Source: Dolomedes plantarius
Lineage: Eukaryota > Arthropoda > Arachnida > Araneae > Dolomedidae
Length of the DNA: 64,000 bases
Direction: 5' to 3'
Assembly (NCBI GenBank): GCA_907164885.2
Contig: OU015496.1
Span: forward strand, 103,196,325 to 103,260,324
Part shown: positions 13,163 through 24,059 of the stretch, piece after piece
Layout: the number at the start of each line of letters is the position of its first letter
How positions within the stretch are numbered: the stretch's first letter is position 1
The notes under the pieces: generated by a model
Seen by the model: the letters and a program-made list of their open reading frames with translations, nothing else
Database searches by the model: none
What the model was told of the DNA's origin: nothing
Made by a program: the position numbers and the translations under genes

Positions 13163-13315
13163 TCACAGAAGATGTTGAAAATATCCGCCCCTGGAATCCA
13201 AACAGAGATAAACTCGTCGCTGCATATTGTCAAATATAAGCTTCAGCATGTTGTTGCTTATTGGCTCAGTTTCCTTTGTGATGGGATTTTTCAGCTCATG
13301 AATAGTCCTAGGATT
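13163..13315 (-). pseudogene. Tc1/mariner-superfamily transposase, C-terminal fragment
   Basis: On the minus strand 51 codons read NPRTIHELKN, PITKETEPIS, NNMLKLIFDNMQRRVYLC, LDSRGGYFQHLL, stop. The pattern P-R-x-I-x-E-L-K, then x-M-L-x-x-x-F-D-N-x-x-R-R-x-x-x-C, then G-G-x-F-x-H-L before the stop is the usual tail of IS630/Tc1/mariner transposases after the last catalytic acidic residue. The catalytic core upstream (higher coordinates) could not be traced. I assign it from this tail alone, so the subfamily is unknown. Confidence 0.5.
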
Positions 13316-14235
13316 GTTGCTATGCAGTACCTTTCATGTTACCCATAAGGGGTTTAGTTGTGGTTTCAACTATGGAGACCTTGACGAACGTAAACCCTTG
13401 ATGATAACCAAACTAAACTTTAATCTCGTAGCTGTGGTCACTGTAATTTCCGAATACTTATCTTGCCCTTATATAAGTACTTCCGTTTTTCTTTATGTGG
13501 CGCTAGATATTGCTGGACATATTGTAAAATATTTTGGGGAAAGCGGGGACCTTGATGGAGGTTCACGTGGTCAGGATCACTGACCCCTTCCCCCGCGTTC
13601 GCTATTCGTAGAGTCACCCCAAGTTTTCTCCTGTCTAGTGGAGCTATGCGAATTGTCGCGTAGAATAATCTCTCCGTGTTGAGATTTGTAAGCACATCTT
13701 GGTGCAAAATTATTAATGCCGTATCATGCCCACGGCAACTTGTTGTACATATCTTGTTGTACATATGTCTGTATATATATTATACTTTAGGACTATTTAA
13801 TAAAACTCTTTTGAGTTACCAAGAGTTTGTCTGCATGCTTCGTGAAATTTTCCTATAGTGTATTAGTATACATCATCATCTATCTCTTTTATACATATTG
13901 CAACATAGTTAATAACGAGGACGAACGAAACTAACTTTTTCTTTGTGCGAAGCTTGAATTAGAAAATTAGAGATTGGATATGGACTGAATCGGACGTTAC
14001 TATCCATTCTCTCTGTTATTTGAAAATATGTAAACATTTTCCGACCTTTGATATTTCTAATAATACGATAACCAATTAAATAGCCATAATGCGTGCAAGT
14101 GAAGAAACGCCCTTTTACCATCATTTGGATTGTTTTGACTGGATTTGAGGCTGCCCAAGCTAAACTAAAACTTTTAAACCCAAGACGCCATCGAAAGCCG
14201 TAAACACCCATTCCTCTGTTTCCGAATAACGTCAT
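13316..14235. other. Unassigned stretch with two 108-codon minus ORFs
   Basis: The minus ORFs at 13438-13764 and 13909-14235 carry no motif I recognise. The first could be an extension of the neighbouring transposase relic, but I could not align it. GC content is somewhat higher than around it at 13540-13620. Confidence 0.4.
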
Positions 14236-14281
14236 AAGGGTCTACTAGAGGAATTCCTACTAGAGGAAGGGTCTACTAGAG

Positions 14282-14283
<2 letters not shown>
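14236..14283. repeat. Short tandem duplication (CTACTAGAGGAA type)
   Basis: GTCTACTAGAGGAA occurs twice, with an intervening CCTACTAGAGGAA, immediately before a TA tract. It is probably slippage-derived. Confidence 0.8.

Positions 14284-14327
<44 letters not shown>
14284..14327. repeat. (TA)n microsatellite
   Basis: A TA run of about 44 bases. Confidence 0.95.
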
Positions 14328-14329
<2 letters not shown>

Positions 14330-14495
14330 CCCTAATAGTTGCCGTGTTCTGAGTATACCTCTGTCAAGTAACGCTTCCGGAGCAACCGCTTCACAAATAT
14401 ATCAGCTTATATTAATCTCACGTGCAAAAATACAATAATAAACAGAAATTAAAAACACCAAAATCGTTTGTTTAACAACTTTTTAGGTTAAGTTA

Positions 14496-14668
14496 ATTGT
14501 TATTCAATGCACGTGTATACAACATTAAAATTCATGAAAATAAAAATAAAAATCTGAAACGTGATTGCAGCACTGCCTACTGCATCCAATTATTGAATGC
14601 GCGTGTATGCATCATTAAAATTCATGAAAATAAAAAAATTCTGAAATGCTATTGCAGCCCTGCCTAAA
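14496..14668. repeat. Two-copy tandem duplication, about 93-bp period
   Basis: The copies begin near 14496 and 14589. Shared blocks are ATTCAATGCACGTGTAT / ATTGAATGCGCGTGTAT, CATTAAAATTCATGAAAATA and ATTGCAGCMCTGCCTA. The two differ by small indels in an A-rich stretch. Confidence 0.85.
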
Positions 14669-15047
14669 TAGACTGCAAACATTTTTTGCACGTGAGTAAT
14701 TTGTATGATTTTTTAATCTGATTTTCTTTAGTTTATATATTTTATTTTTGCTTAATATATTTATGCATAGCATATTTATAGCAGATTAGTTAGATTTTAT
14801 ACATAGCATATTAGTTAGATTGTGCAAGTCGGATTGAAAAATCAGCGGTAAGCATGCTTTTTTTTCCAAGAAGACGTTTTTTTAAATTATAAACTCGGAT
14901 TTTTACAACATTTTTAATTATAACATCGGATAGAAAAACAGCTAATATTCTGTAAAAATTTCGAATATTTTAACAAGGTTATGAGCCTTTTTTTATTATT
15001 GGAACTGTTCAATTATTTACCGTCAAGTTTTGACGGGTACTATCTAG
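14669..15047. other. AT-rich gap
   Basis: It holds a short direct repeat (ATAGCATATTTA / ATAGCATATTAG with TTAGATT) near 14765-14825 and nothing else that I can identify. Confidence 0.6.
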
Positions 15048-15080
15048 TATATATATATATATATATGTGTATGTGTGTGT
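15048..15080. repeat. (TA)n(TG)n microsatellite
   Basis: A short TA run passing into TG-rich bases, directly before a SINE. Confidence 0.9.
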
Positions 15081-15109
15081 TTACCACAAGCTATGTAGAT
15101 TACTTATTC

Positions 15110-15355
15110 ACTAGGTACCACAAGCGTTGGACCGATGCCACCACAATTTTGACCGATCACCCCCAAGGTGGACATCTGGTAAGCCTCGTGTCCTCTTCCC
15201 ACCACTACAAGACCCAGAGTAAGAATTTCCGGCATACAGCTTTCACGTGCTGATACCCACTTAGATACGAGAGCATTTAGTGGCGCTTGTCAGAAGTCGA
15301 ACCAAGCCCTTTCAATGCTGATCTTCTGACGCGCTGACCACTAGGTGCCGCATTG
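15110..15355 (-). mobile_element. tRNA-derived SINE (family A), minus strand
   Basis: Read on the minus strand it begins with a tRNA-like head: CACCTAGTGGTCAGCG as A box, then GGTTCGACTTC as B box about 30 bases on. Then comes the family core (GCGCCACTAAATGC, TCTCGTATCTA) and a body that includes CACGAGGCTTACCAGATGTC. It shares head and body with copies at 19353, 33517, 37868, 53505/54475, 56040 and 60926. The 90-codon plus ORF across it is not a gene. Confidence 0.7.
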
Positions 15356-15452
15356 AACTTTATAAGAAATTAGGTATACAAAAATTAAAAGTAGCAAAAA
15401 TAAATCATTTACGTTTCTTTTTATTTTTTAGGAAAATGAATTTTTAATAAAA

Positions 15453-16395
15453 CTAGGGGCTTCGCCCCTGGGCTCGCTACGCTCGCTCCTCTGTTAGGGT
15501 CCAGGTCAAGGTATATTGAGTTTGTTGGAATGCCATGGTCTTACGACTTTACCTCCAGTATCAAGATATGTACACCAGAAAATATGTGCTCAGCAGTAAA
15601 ATAAAAATTAAGCCCTCTTCAGATAAGTAAAATAAAAAATATAATAAGAGTTAAAAGAATAAAATTCAAATATTTAGAATAATTAGTAAAAATGAGAGTT
15701 AACCAGGGACTATCGCATACGAGCAGCGCGCTCAAGCGCAGCGCCAATCATGGCACAGCAAGTTGAAGGAATAAGTTGCTAATAGCGAGATACTTAGGGG
15801 TGATTCTCGGGCAATGCAACAGCTTCCATCCACTTACTGTTGAAGGGGAATCACTATTTCAGCTTTAAAATTCAATTAGGAATCGAAATTTTAAGATAGA
15901 GACTTGAAATGAGGTTTATATGAATGAGAAAGCTTTCATCTTCCAGATGATGTAAATATTTTCTTTGTAAGATAAAAACGCGAGGAGCATCGATATTATA
16001 TCCACATATGTGACGATATTTCTCGTAAAAGTGGGTTTAATATTTTGGCGAAAATATTAGTCTGTTTTAAAGTATTTTTAAACAAATGAGGTCTTGTTTG
16101 AAGGAGAAATGTCTGTAGTCTTAAATTATAAAAAGATCAAAATTCTACGATTAATGTTTGGCGTTATCGTAATCTGAACATGAAAAAGTCAATATTTTTC
16201 CACAAAACATAAAATAAAAAAAACTTAAAGTCCGACAAAGATGAGACATCTCTCACTTTCTTCCCCGCATTTTTCTGCATCTATTGGTATCGGTCACGAC
16301 CCCATACCCCCAGCGGTTTCGGAGGAAATAGCGTGACAAACTTTTGACAGAGGCGGCGGCGGCGGCGCCAGTTACTTTTTTTTAGAATAGAGGGA
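15453..16395 (-). mobile_element. Helitron-like non-autonomous element, copy A
   Basis: On the minus strand it starts TCCCTCTATTCTAAAAAAAA and ends with AGGGGCGAAGCCCCT (a hairpin) leading to CTAG then T. A 5' TC, a 3' hairpin, a CTRR end and T as the next base all fit a Helitron; an A before the 5' end is not seen. It is collinear with 62418-63101 over most of its length, including the GAGCGAGCGTAGCGAGCCCA block, a CCGAAACCGCTGGGGGTATG block, and the ends. It has about 270 bp (15505-15775) lacking in copy B. A (GGC)n run sits at 16352-16368. There is no coding capacity. Confidence 0.55.
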
Positions 16396-17855
16396 CTATC
16401 ACTTGATAAAGTAAATAGTCCTACATTTCTGACTCTTAGAATTAAATATTTCAGTCGCATTTTTTAAACAAATTTAGGCCGCATAAAAAATTATGTACAT
16501 GAAAATTAAACTACGAATGTTATATTCCGTAAAAATACAGTGAACATTGATTGCCAACTTCACCGATACACCGTAACGTTTGACTCTAAGTGTATTTGGC
16601 ACTGCCGGACGAAATAGTAAAAATAAATTTTGCGTAAAAACTTATCTTCATTACCTACCAATAGACGGAAAAACAATCCGGGAATAGAAAATAAAGTGTA
16701 CTTTTATGGACAGTTAGCAACATTGCGTCTGACCAAAGTAAGTCGGACATTTCCGCCTTTCTTAATTATTCACAGAATGAATGATTATAAGACAAAATTG
16801 TAACTATTTTTGGATCTGATGTACAATTTTGTATCTTTTTTAGTCGTCTATGGGGTGTAAAAATTAATAAATTACAATTAAATTAAATAATAGGGCTATA
16901 GTAGTCATTAAGGTTAGAGGATAATGCCATAAAAATAATCAGACACATTTAGTTTAGTATACTAAAAATCAAGCAGCCTGCTTCTTAGATTTTTTTTCCA
17001 TGGTTAATTGGATTATTCTTGTACTTAACAAATTTGAAAAAAATCTATATAGGTGGGTCTAGGGAGTATATTTTGCCATTTCTTGCTCTAATTTGATTTA
17101 TTGGTCTGGTATTAGTAACTTCAACAGTTGCTTTTAAGAAGTCTTTCGTTTCCGAATTCCAGATTCCAGACTATGTTCTTTTCTTATATATTGAATTCTG
17201 GCGTAATTCTTGTTGAAACTAATTACATAAAAAAGGGTAAAAAGGTTTAAATTAAATGTTAAAAACAATTTCTGTCTATTCTTTTAGACTATTCTTTTTT
17301 GGAAATTAAGAGATAAAGTACTTGCACCCAATAGTTATATTTTTTTGAAAGAGCTAGAAATTTTTAAAGCGTTAAAAAACCACAAATTTATGTTTTTATT
17401 CATTCTTTGCAAAGGAATCTATTTCAGACTGAATAGTGTCTGGAGAGTTTTATGACATTGTTTTCACAGGTTCGACAGAGAACATAGCTTCAGTAAACTT
17501 CAATCAAAAATATTATTCTAAAGTAAATCTAAATATATTGATGATATAAAGTTCAATATGCATTTTCCTCTGGAAAAAATATAAAGGACCCTCAGCAAAC
17601 GCATACTGCAAAGATAAATAATTCGGACATTTTCATTTATTTATTTATTTGACAGCGTTTAATGGAAAGCGTGTTTTTTCATCAATTGTCAGATAAATTC
17701 ATAAAATATAATGCATAAAAAATAAACATAACTCACTGGTGTTTCAAGAAAAGGAATTAATAGTTAATAGACATTTTGGCAACTGTCAAGTAGGAATAAA
17801 AGGCCTGAGGCAGCCTAGTGTTTAGCACATCGGCATTCGAACTATAACTACTAGT

Positions 17856-17858
<3 letters not shown>
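16396..17858. other. No recognisable gene
   Basis: AT-rich sequence with no ORF above about 60 codons and no terminal repeats noticed. Confidence 0.6.

Positions 17859-17889
<31 letters not shown>
17859..17889. repeat. (TA)n microsatellite
   Basis: A TA run of about 31 bases. Confidence 0.9.
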
Positions 17890-17890
<1 letters not shown>

Positions 17891-18149
17891 GTTTTCCTGG
17901 GTCTGATAGGATAGAATAAAATCTCTTCTGAAAGTGCACACAAAATAAAATTTATTATTCTCTAAATTCTTCAGGCGCATACACAAATACTAACAGAACA
18001 CACGTAACAACTGTCTTTTATACAATAGAAAGCTCTGAAAACACAAGTCAGGATAACCGAGTCTTCAATACAATATACGCCTAACGCACTTTCAATACAT
18101 TCAATACGCAGTAGAAAAGAACAGAGTTCCAATGACAATCTCAGATATA

Positions 18150-19122
18150 CAGTGATTTCCGCTTATAAGAATCACGTTTTTTATTACTGTTTTTGATTCT
18201 TATAAGCGGTTGATTCTTATAGCCGAAATTTAGGCTTTTGGACAGGCACACACACCCCTATACATACATATATTAGATAAATTACCATAAAATAATCTTT
18301 AATTTACGTTAATTATCTTTTATTAAAATTATTTTTTATAATTTTGAAAATACAACTTAATTTCTAGACCTATAATTAGATACACATGATTATAGTAAGA
18401 GAAGAAAAAAATCCAATATTTTTTATAACATACCTGCTTAACAGTTTTAACATTTCAACTACAGGAAGGGAGCAAGAAAACGTTTTCTATGGTATTTTGA
18501 CGTAATGAGGTTTTCAGGAGGCTGTTTCAATACTCTTTCAATACTAAAAGTCTCAGACGAAGATTCACCTTCTAGCTTACGCTTCACGGTTTGATAACGT
18601 GCTGAATCTACTAATGTCACGTTTGCCAAAGTGATAGTGGACACTTCGCCGAAGATTTATGTGTTTCAGGGTCCAGGAAGTCGCAACCAAGATGTGGGAG
18701 GGGGAAAAATGAGTCCCTATTTTTGTTTCTCAGTGGAGAAAAGTGAAATGGGACCCGGACGGGTAAAGATGTCCCTTGGTCAAGCTAATAGGACAGTGTT
18801 GTGCTAAAACATTTAAGGAGAAACTATTATGTTATGTCTAACAAAGAAAAGGATGAATTTTACGACTATATCTCATCCCATCTTATCAGTCTTTCTTTTT
18901 TTTTTAAAGAAAGAACTTCGTGCCTTTTGAGGGTTTAAATGGCTTTTTTCGAAAAATGAAAGGAAAGCGAAGATTGTAAACTGATTCTTAAAACCGGTGA
19001 ATTGATTCTTTAAAGCGAAAATTTTAACATGGAAATAATACATTTGTTCTTGTTTTCGCGATATTGATTCTTATAAACGGTAGATTCTTATAACCACTGA
19101 TCACTATAAGCGGTGGTTACTG
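18150..19122. mobile_element. Pogo/Tigger-like DNA transposon, internally decayed, 973 bp
   Basis: The left end CAGTGATTTCCGCTTATAAG and the right end, reverse-complemented, CAGTAACCACCGCTTATAGT are imperfect inverted repeats. Both ends also carry extra GATTCTTATAA-CGGT subrepeats, three or more per side. TA flanks both ends (18148-18149 and 19123-19124). This layout, with CAGT..CCGCTTATA termini, fits the pogo/Tigger branch of Tc1/mariner. The interior keeps a 61-codon minus-strand ORF (18459-18644) ending FLAPFL, but no DDE motif could be traced, so it is either a non-autonomous derivative or strongly degraded. Confidence 0.7.
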
Positions 19123-19199
19123 TATTTATAGACTTCCAAAGCGCCCCCTATCGGCCGGCCAGCTAGAAATCTTCAGAACATCTGAGGAAGGTCTAGAAG

Positions 19200-19290
19200 G
19201 TTTGCGACCATATGGCACCATATCGCCAAATTTGGCGACCAAAATAAGTCACCAAATTCATCGCCAATTTGGCGATAACACGCATACATG
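19200..19290. repeat. Clustered short inverted repeats around ATCGCCAAATTTGGCGA
   Basis: The core at about 19223-19238 is self-complementary (TCGCCAAATTTGGCGA) and recurs as TCGCCAATTTGGCGA at 19260-19274. The pair could form cruciforms or mark a worn foldback element. No flanking duplication was found. Confidence 0.6.
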
Positions 19291-19318
19291 GCGAGATTAC
19301 CAGACTTGTAAAATTCGT

Positions 19319-19322
<4 letters not shown>

Positions 19323-19352
<30 letters not shown>
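19323..19352. repeat. (TA)n microsatellite
   Basis: A TA run that appears to have replaced or split the head of the SINE that follows. Confidence 0.9.
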
Positions 19353-19357
<5 letters not shown>

Positions 19358-19572
19358 AAGTGAGGGTGTTCGGTTCAAGTCCAGACATGCGTCACTGAAT
19401 GCTTTTCTGTTTGTGTTGGGTGTAGGTATGTTAAATCTGTCACCCGAGAAGTCCCTTCGTGGGGTTTGTAGAGATGGGAGGAGGGTACGAGTCACCCCTG
19501 AGGGTGCTCAGTATAAAATGTGGTGGCAGTATAATCACTCGCGGGGATTTAAACCTGGGAGGCCTTAGTTGT
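19353..19572 (+). mobile_element. tRNA-derived SINE (family A), plus strand, head partly lost
   Basis: The B box GGTTCAAGTCC (19371-19381) is followed by the family core GTCACTGAATGC, then TTAAATCTGTC and the body GAAGTCCCTTCGTGGGGTTT, GAGATGGGAGGAGGGTACGA, GTCACCCCTGAGGGTGCTCA and AAAATGTGGTGGCAGT. It is one of the most complete bodies in the window. The A box lies where (TA)n now stands. Confidence 0.7.
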
Positions 19573-20935
19573 TATGGCTCTCAGACCCTGTCTGGTGCAT
19601 TTGTTGTATTACTAGAAGGGATAAATGCAAATTAAAGAAGCTAAATCAAATAGCGGAGGCTTTCGCTCCTGCACTGGGGCAAATAAAACGCATCAGCTGC
19701 TTTAATATTCGTCCTTTATGTATACGATTAAAGGATACAAAATTAACATATCATTCTTGACAATTCAATTTCTTACAACAGTAATAATCATTTAATTATA
19801 CATAATGGAGATAAAATAATTTGTAACAAGCTCTATTTTCCTTTTCTCTAACATCTTCTTTTACAAAAATAAAGGAATACAAAATAAACGTGTAAAGAGA
19901 GAAAAACAATTTCCTGACTTAACAATATTTAAAAATCTGTCATAATTTATAACAGATCGTTCTCAAAGATTCACATAGCATTTTTTCCCCAATCTTTTCC
20001 ACCCCCTTTCCATCTTTCCTCCATCTCGGCACATGAAAAAGTTGAATTAATGTACGCATGACGTCTGAGATAAAGTAGTCTTTAAAACTGACAAATTATT
20101 ATAAATTGTAGCGAAGCACAATAATAAAACTGCCGGATGAGAAAAGGAAAAAAAAAGATCGAGAAAAAGTGATCGTAGTTCTGACCCAAATAAAAGGGAT
20201 TTGTTCTTACCGAAAATTATCATTCGCTTTCGAGAGTGTTTATTCTTTTTATCCTGATATCGAGTAAGCCCAAAATGATGCCAAGTGGAAATTTCAGCCA
20301 CCCTGTGTTTAACGTGATGGAAATTTCTAAGAACTTCAGGCTTCATTAATCACACGAAACTGACAAGTTTGAGTTCGGGAAAGTGGTACATGGGAAATTC
20401 AATTAATGACACTTTTTTTTACACTGTAAATCTAGCTCTATAGAAATCAATTGTCCCTATTTATGTAAATTGCATGTGTAGATATGCATGTGTTATGTCC
20501 AGACTTTATGGATAATTTTATAATTGCTTTTAGTTGAGTATATCCACGATAATTGTCCATTTTCAAAACTTTTCAAGCTTAAATTACAGCTGCTTGGATT
20601 AAATATTGAAAATATTTTACATAAACATTGAGAAACTACTGATGGATACGTATAAGTCTTACCAAAATTCATATGTATTCAGAGGAATTTATTATTGGCG
20701 ATGGGTCTGAAATCGCTCGATCAACCAAGCTCCTAAAGATCGACGTAACTGAAAAACCTGCTTGAAACTAACAAAAAAGTGGATAAATCTGTAAAAAATA
20801 ACCTTATTTCCCTCAAAAAGTTAAAAAAAAAACCATGAATTAATAGTATTTATTCAAGTTTTTTGGTACGAAGTTCTTTTACGCGGCTTACATTAGAGTG
20901 AACTGGTAGAAATCGTCACGTCAGGAAAAAGCTTT
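19573..20935. other. No recognisable gene
   Basis: AT-rich. A 99-codon minus-strand ORF at 20047-20346 is unassigned. There are no terminal or tandem repeats of note. Confidence 0.55.
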
Positions 20936-21424
20936 ATGCCCCCTCCAGGCGACCTTTCCTTCTCTTTCTCTTTTTTAGTGGTTCTTGCAACATTGGGTTG
21001 GCTTGGTGCTATCGGCTTGATCTGGAGTGTGACAGTTCCCGAGTTCGGGCCTCGACGGTGCTGTCAGGTTTATTGGGTGATTGCCTGGTTTTCTTGTGTT
21101 TGGTTACTGGTTATATTGTCTGTTATTGTTTTAATTCACACGGGATTTATATTGTGTCATTATTGCAATTTTATAATGGAAAGTCGAGAAACAGAAGCTG
21201 CGGTTGTATGTGTGTGTGTGCTCGTGCGAGTATTGAGATTCGAGCAGCAAGCATTGTGCGCTGTCAGCTGTATAACCTCAATTCTAAACACGTGTAAACA
21301 TTATTTAAACTTATTTTTTGTTTGTTATTGTTTTAATTCACGCGGTATTTATATTGTGTCATTATTTTATTTTTGTTGCTGGTTAAATAATAAAACTAAT
21401 CCGATTAAAAATTATGCTACGTAA
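20936..21424 (+). other. Unassigned 162-codon ORF with an internal direct repeat
   Basis: ATG to stop is uninterrupted and is the longest ORF in the window. The product starts MPPPGDLSFSFSF and is Val/Leu/Ile/Cys/Trp-rich, mainly because the DNA is T-rich. Two copies of a roughly 48-bp block (TGTTATTGTTTTAATTCAC, then TTTATATTGTGTCATTATT) lie at 21118-21167 and 21316-21366, 198 bp apart. The block is an even number of codons away, so it is read in the same frame both times. It is upstream of the OTU pseudogene on the same strand, and TTCTTTAG at 21561-21568 just before that pseudogene would serve as a 3' splice site. It may be the 5' region of the same element. I do not call it a gene. Confidence 0.25.
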
Positions 21425-21571
21425 CATCAAAATGAAAATAATTAATTTATATATTAAAGCTTTAATTTTAATTAAAAAAATTTAGATTTCTTTTTTGACT
21501 TGCTTGGTATTGTCCGAACAACCTTAATAACAATAAAAAATTATATTAATTTTTATTAATTCTTTAGAAAA

Positions 21572-22168
21572 AAAAATGTGGAATGTGCTAAAAGATATAG
21601 AGATAAATTGAAATTAAAAAAGCAATGTGCTGAACTTGACTTAGTTCTGTCATCGATTGAAGATTCATTACCGACGGTATTAATCGAAAATAATAAAGAA
21701 ATTAATCATCGCCATTATACAAACTGTGAAGAATTAATCTATAGTTAGTTTCTAATTCAACAACCAATAAATATTGAAGCTCAGCAAGTAATAAGTTTTC
21801 CATCATTTGAAGCCCCATACTAGGAACGTGATGAATGTTCAACGCCAAACGTCCTATTACATCATGAAATAGACATTGCTGGCGACGGTAACTGCCATTT
21901 TTCATCTCTCATCAGAATTTTACATCTTCAAATATCTGCATCAGTCCTTCGAGAGAAACTTTATAATTCATCCTACTTAAATGCTTGTCAAAATCCAATT
22001 AGTCCAAGAAGTATACTAAGTAGTGAATTTGAATAAGGAGATTTAGATTGTTTATTCATATTTCCCAGAACATACAATCAAAATATATACGTGCACTTTC
22101 ATTATTTTAATAATGATACAAAAAGAGAAGTTGTTCGTTTTTGTTATTTTAAAAATACACTAATATAA
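21572..22168 (+). pseudogene. OTU-type cysteine protease domain pseudogene
   Basis: One frame of 199 codons has three in-frame stops (near 21746, 21821 and 22033) and no frameshift. After a Lys-rich start (NVECAKRYRDKLKLKK) and a spacer comes HHEIDIAGDGNCHFSSLIRI, then LREKLYNSSYL, then LDCLFIFPRTYNQNIYVHFH, ending CYFKNTLI. The D-G-N-C-x-F-x-S-L block is the OTU-family active site, with catalytic Asp and Cys both intact. The F-x-R-T-Y-N-x-N-I-x-V segment matches the second half of the fold, but the expected terminal catalytic His region is not clear. OTU proteases remove ubiquitin, and OTU domains also ride on some transposons. The multiple stops say it is dead. Whether it came from a Helitron-like element or another carrier is inference. 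Confidence 0.7.
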
Positions 22169-22207
22169 TCAATTGAAATCTACATATTAAATCCCGTTTA
22201 GAGTTGA

Positions 22208-22260
22208 AAAAATAACGTAAGGAACTTCGTTCCTGACGTGGGTCCCCCGACCTCACAGTT
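22208..22260 (+). other. GC-rich hairpin downstream of the OTU pseudogene
   Basis: AGGAACTTCGTTCCT is a perfect 6-bp stem with a 3-base loop, followed by GACGTGGGTCCCCCGACC. It stands out from the AT-rich surroundings and could be the end of the element carrying the OTU relic. The CTRR end of a classical Helitron is not present. Confidence 0.4.
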
Positions 22261-22443
22261 GTTTATTTTATCTGATTATTGTCTTAAACAATGTCTGTCT
22301 GGTTTGAAGATTTTGTATCAAATGCAAACTCATCAATTTATAAGTTGCACACTAAAATGTAAAATTTCTGGTTTCCAGGCATGGATTAATTCGGTACTTG
22401 TAGGGCTTCTGGAACTAATTAACGATGAGTACCGATGTACCAC

Positions 22444-22484
<41 letters not shown>
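22444..22484. repeat. (TA)n microsatellite, left flank of a mariner-type element
   Basis: A TA run broken once by ATAATA. The matching run resumes directly after the element at 23245. Confidence 0.95.
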
Positions 22485-22486
<2 letters not shown>

Positions 22487-22489
<3 letters not shown>

Positions 22490-23241
22490 GGTGGTCATAA
22501 AACTTTGCCGATGTATGGACATCTAGCGGCTGTACCGTTCAACCAATCGAGATAAGATTTCAAATATAGTAATTCAGAGGTATGACCTAGGTATTCTGTG
22601 AACAGCAACCAAGTGGCGCTCACGGTTACGGTAAGAGGTACAGAAACTCGAAATTTTCGAATGGCAACGCCCACTTTTTCCAGTCACAAAATGCTCAGCG
22701 CATGCGAAAACCCTAACGAGCGTTGGAATGGTACGTGTATCACAAAAAACGGACGCATTATGCACGTACAAAAAAGTATATCTGCGAATAGCCAACAAAA
22801 TCATGATCGGGGTGCACGGAGGAAATTCGCATATGACAGAGGCAACTCACCAATCACCGATGACAACACAGTTCAGACAAAATAAAACTTTTATTTGGAT
22901 TACACATTTTTCACATGGGTGCCATCACAGGTCGTTTGCAAAGCTGTCTTATTGTGCGTGCATAACGCGTCCGATTTTTGTGATACGCGCACCGTTCCAA
23001 CGCTCTTTAGGGATTTCGCATACGCTGAGCATTTTGCGACGGGAAAAAGTGAGCGTTGTCTTTCGAAATTTTCGAGTTTCTGTACCTATAACCGTAACCG
23101 TGAGTGCCACTTGGTTTACGTTCACAGAATTCCGAGCTGAGCTCATACCTCTGAATAACTATATCTGAAATCTCATCTCGATCGGTTGAACGGAACGGCC
23201 GCTAGAGATCCATATATCGGCAAAGTTTTTTTATGACCACC

Positions 23242-23244
<3 letters not shown>
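22487..23244. mobile_element. Mariner-type long-TIR foldback element inside (TA)n, 758 bp
   Basis: The inverted arms are about 290 bp each (22487-22775 and 22950-23244) and start CAGGGTGGTCATAAAA. They match through CTTTGCCGAT, TTCAGAGGTATGA, CACGGTTACGG, GGTACAGAAACTCGAAA and AAAATGCTCAGCG. I estimate 80-90% arm identity by eye. The unique centre is about 175 bp and contains no transposase. Both flanks are TA repeats, consistent with TA target choice. ORFs of 76-146 codons on both strands across it are arm sequence read twice and are not genes. Confidence 0.85.
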
Positions 23245-23300
<56 letters not shown>

Positions 23301-23317
23301 GAGAGAGAGAGAGAGAT
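23245..23317. repeat. (TA)n(GA)n microsatellite, right flank of the element
   Basis: About 51 bases of TA, then about 21 of GA. Confidence 0.95.
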
Positions 23318-24059
23318 AGATGTTTAAAGGTATTAAACTATTTTCTAGCGACCTTAATTTAGTTTTATATTAATCATTGCGGTGCTATGGGAAAATACAC
23401 CCCCAGTGTTTAGTACTCTGAAACGCTTTAGGCGCTTATATGCATACATGGAGTGGGTAGCTATGCGCTATGAGCGCCTTCTCTCGCTCTTTGTATCCAA
23501 ATATAACTCTTAATACTAAATTTCTGAATATAAATTAATGCCTCGTCAGCGACTATTTCTGTAAATTTCGATCGATTGCTTATTAATTGCTCCAGAGGAC
23601 ACTTCTGTGAATTACGTACTGTTACAATTGCACGAAATCAATTTGGATTTAATAGGTAAATACTGAAGAACTGACAGTGTAGGTGAAGACAATTCAGTTT
23701 GGACCAAATATAGTAGTGGTGATATTTGTGAATCAAGTGAGTGTTAAAATACCCTTTCAAGGAACTTTTTTAGAATCAGGTCCGTTTAAAGTTCTTTTCT
23801 AGCGTTGTATGATTATGCAGTAATTACGTAAATAATAGAGGAAAATTTCGAACTACAGTCAAGGCCGTGCCAATAGATAGTAGCGCTTGAGGCAAGTTTA
23901 AAAAATGGCGCCTTTTAAATTTTTGGGAGACTCCATTAGTAAAAAATGTATTACTATTGGAAATTATCTACTTTCAGAATAATGATCATTTTTGGAAAAA
24001 TATGTATTTATTAAAACTTTTTATTTATTTAAAAAAAACCAAATACTGAAAAAAAATTA
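23318..24059. other. No recognisable gene
   Basis: Moderately AT-rich. I see no ORF of note or repeat boundary before the palindrome at 24060. Confidence 0.6.

Noticed and set aside
20936..21424. A membrane protein gene
   Set aside because: Hydrophobicity follows from T-rich DNA, there is an internal DNA repeat, and no family is recognised; kept only as an unassigned ORF.
21702..21905. Minus-strand 67-codon ORF
   Set aside because: Shadow of the OTU pseudogene on the opposite strand.
22598..23168. Overlapping ORFs up to 146 codons on both strands
   Set aside because: They lie in the inverted arms of one element and mirror each other; no transposase motif.
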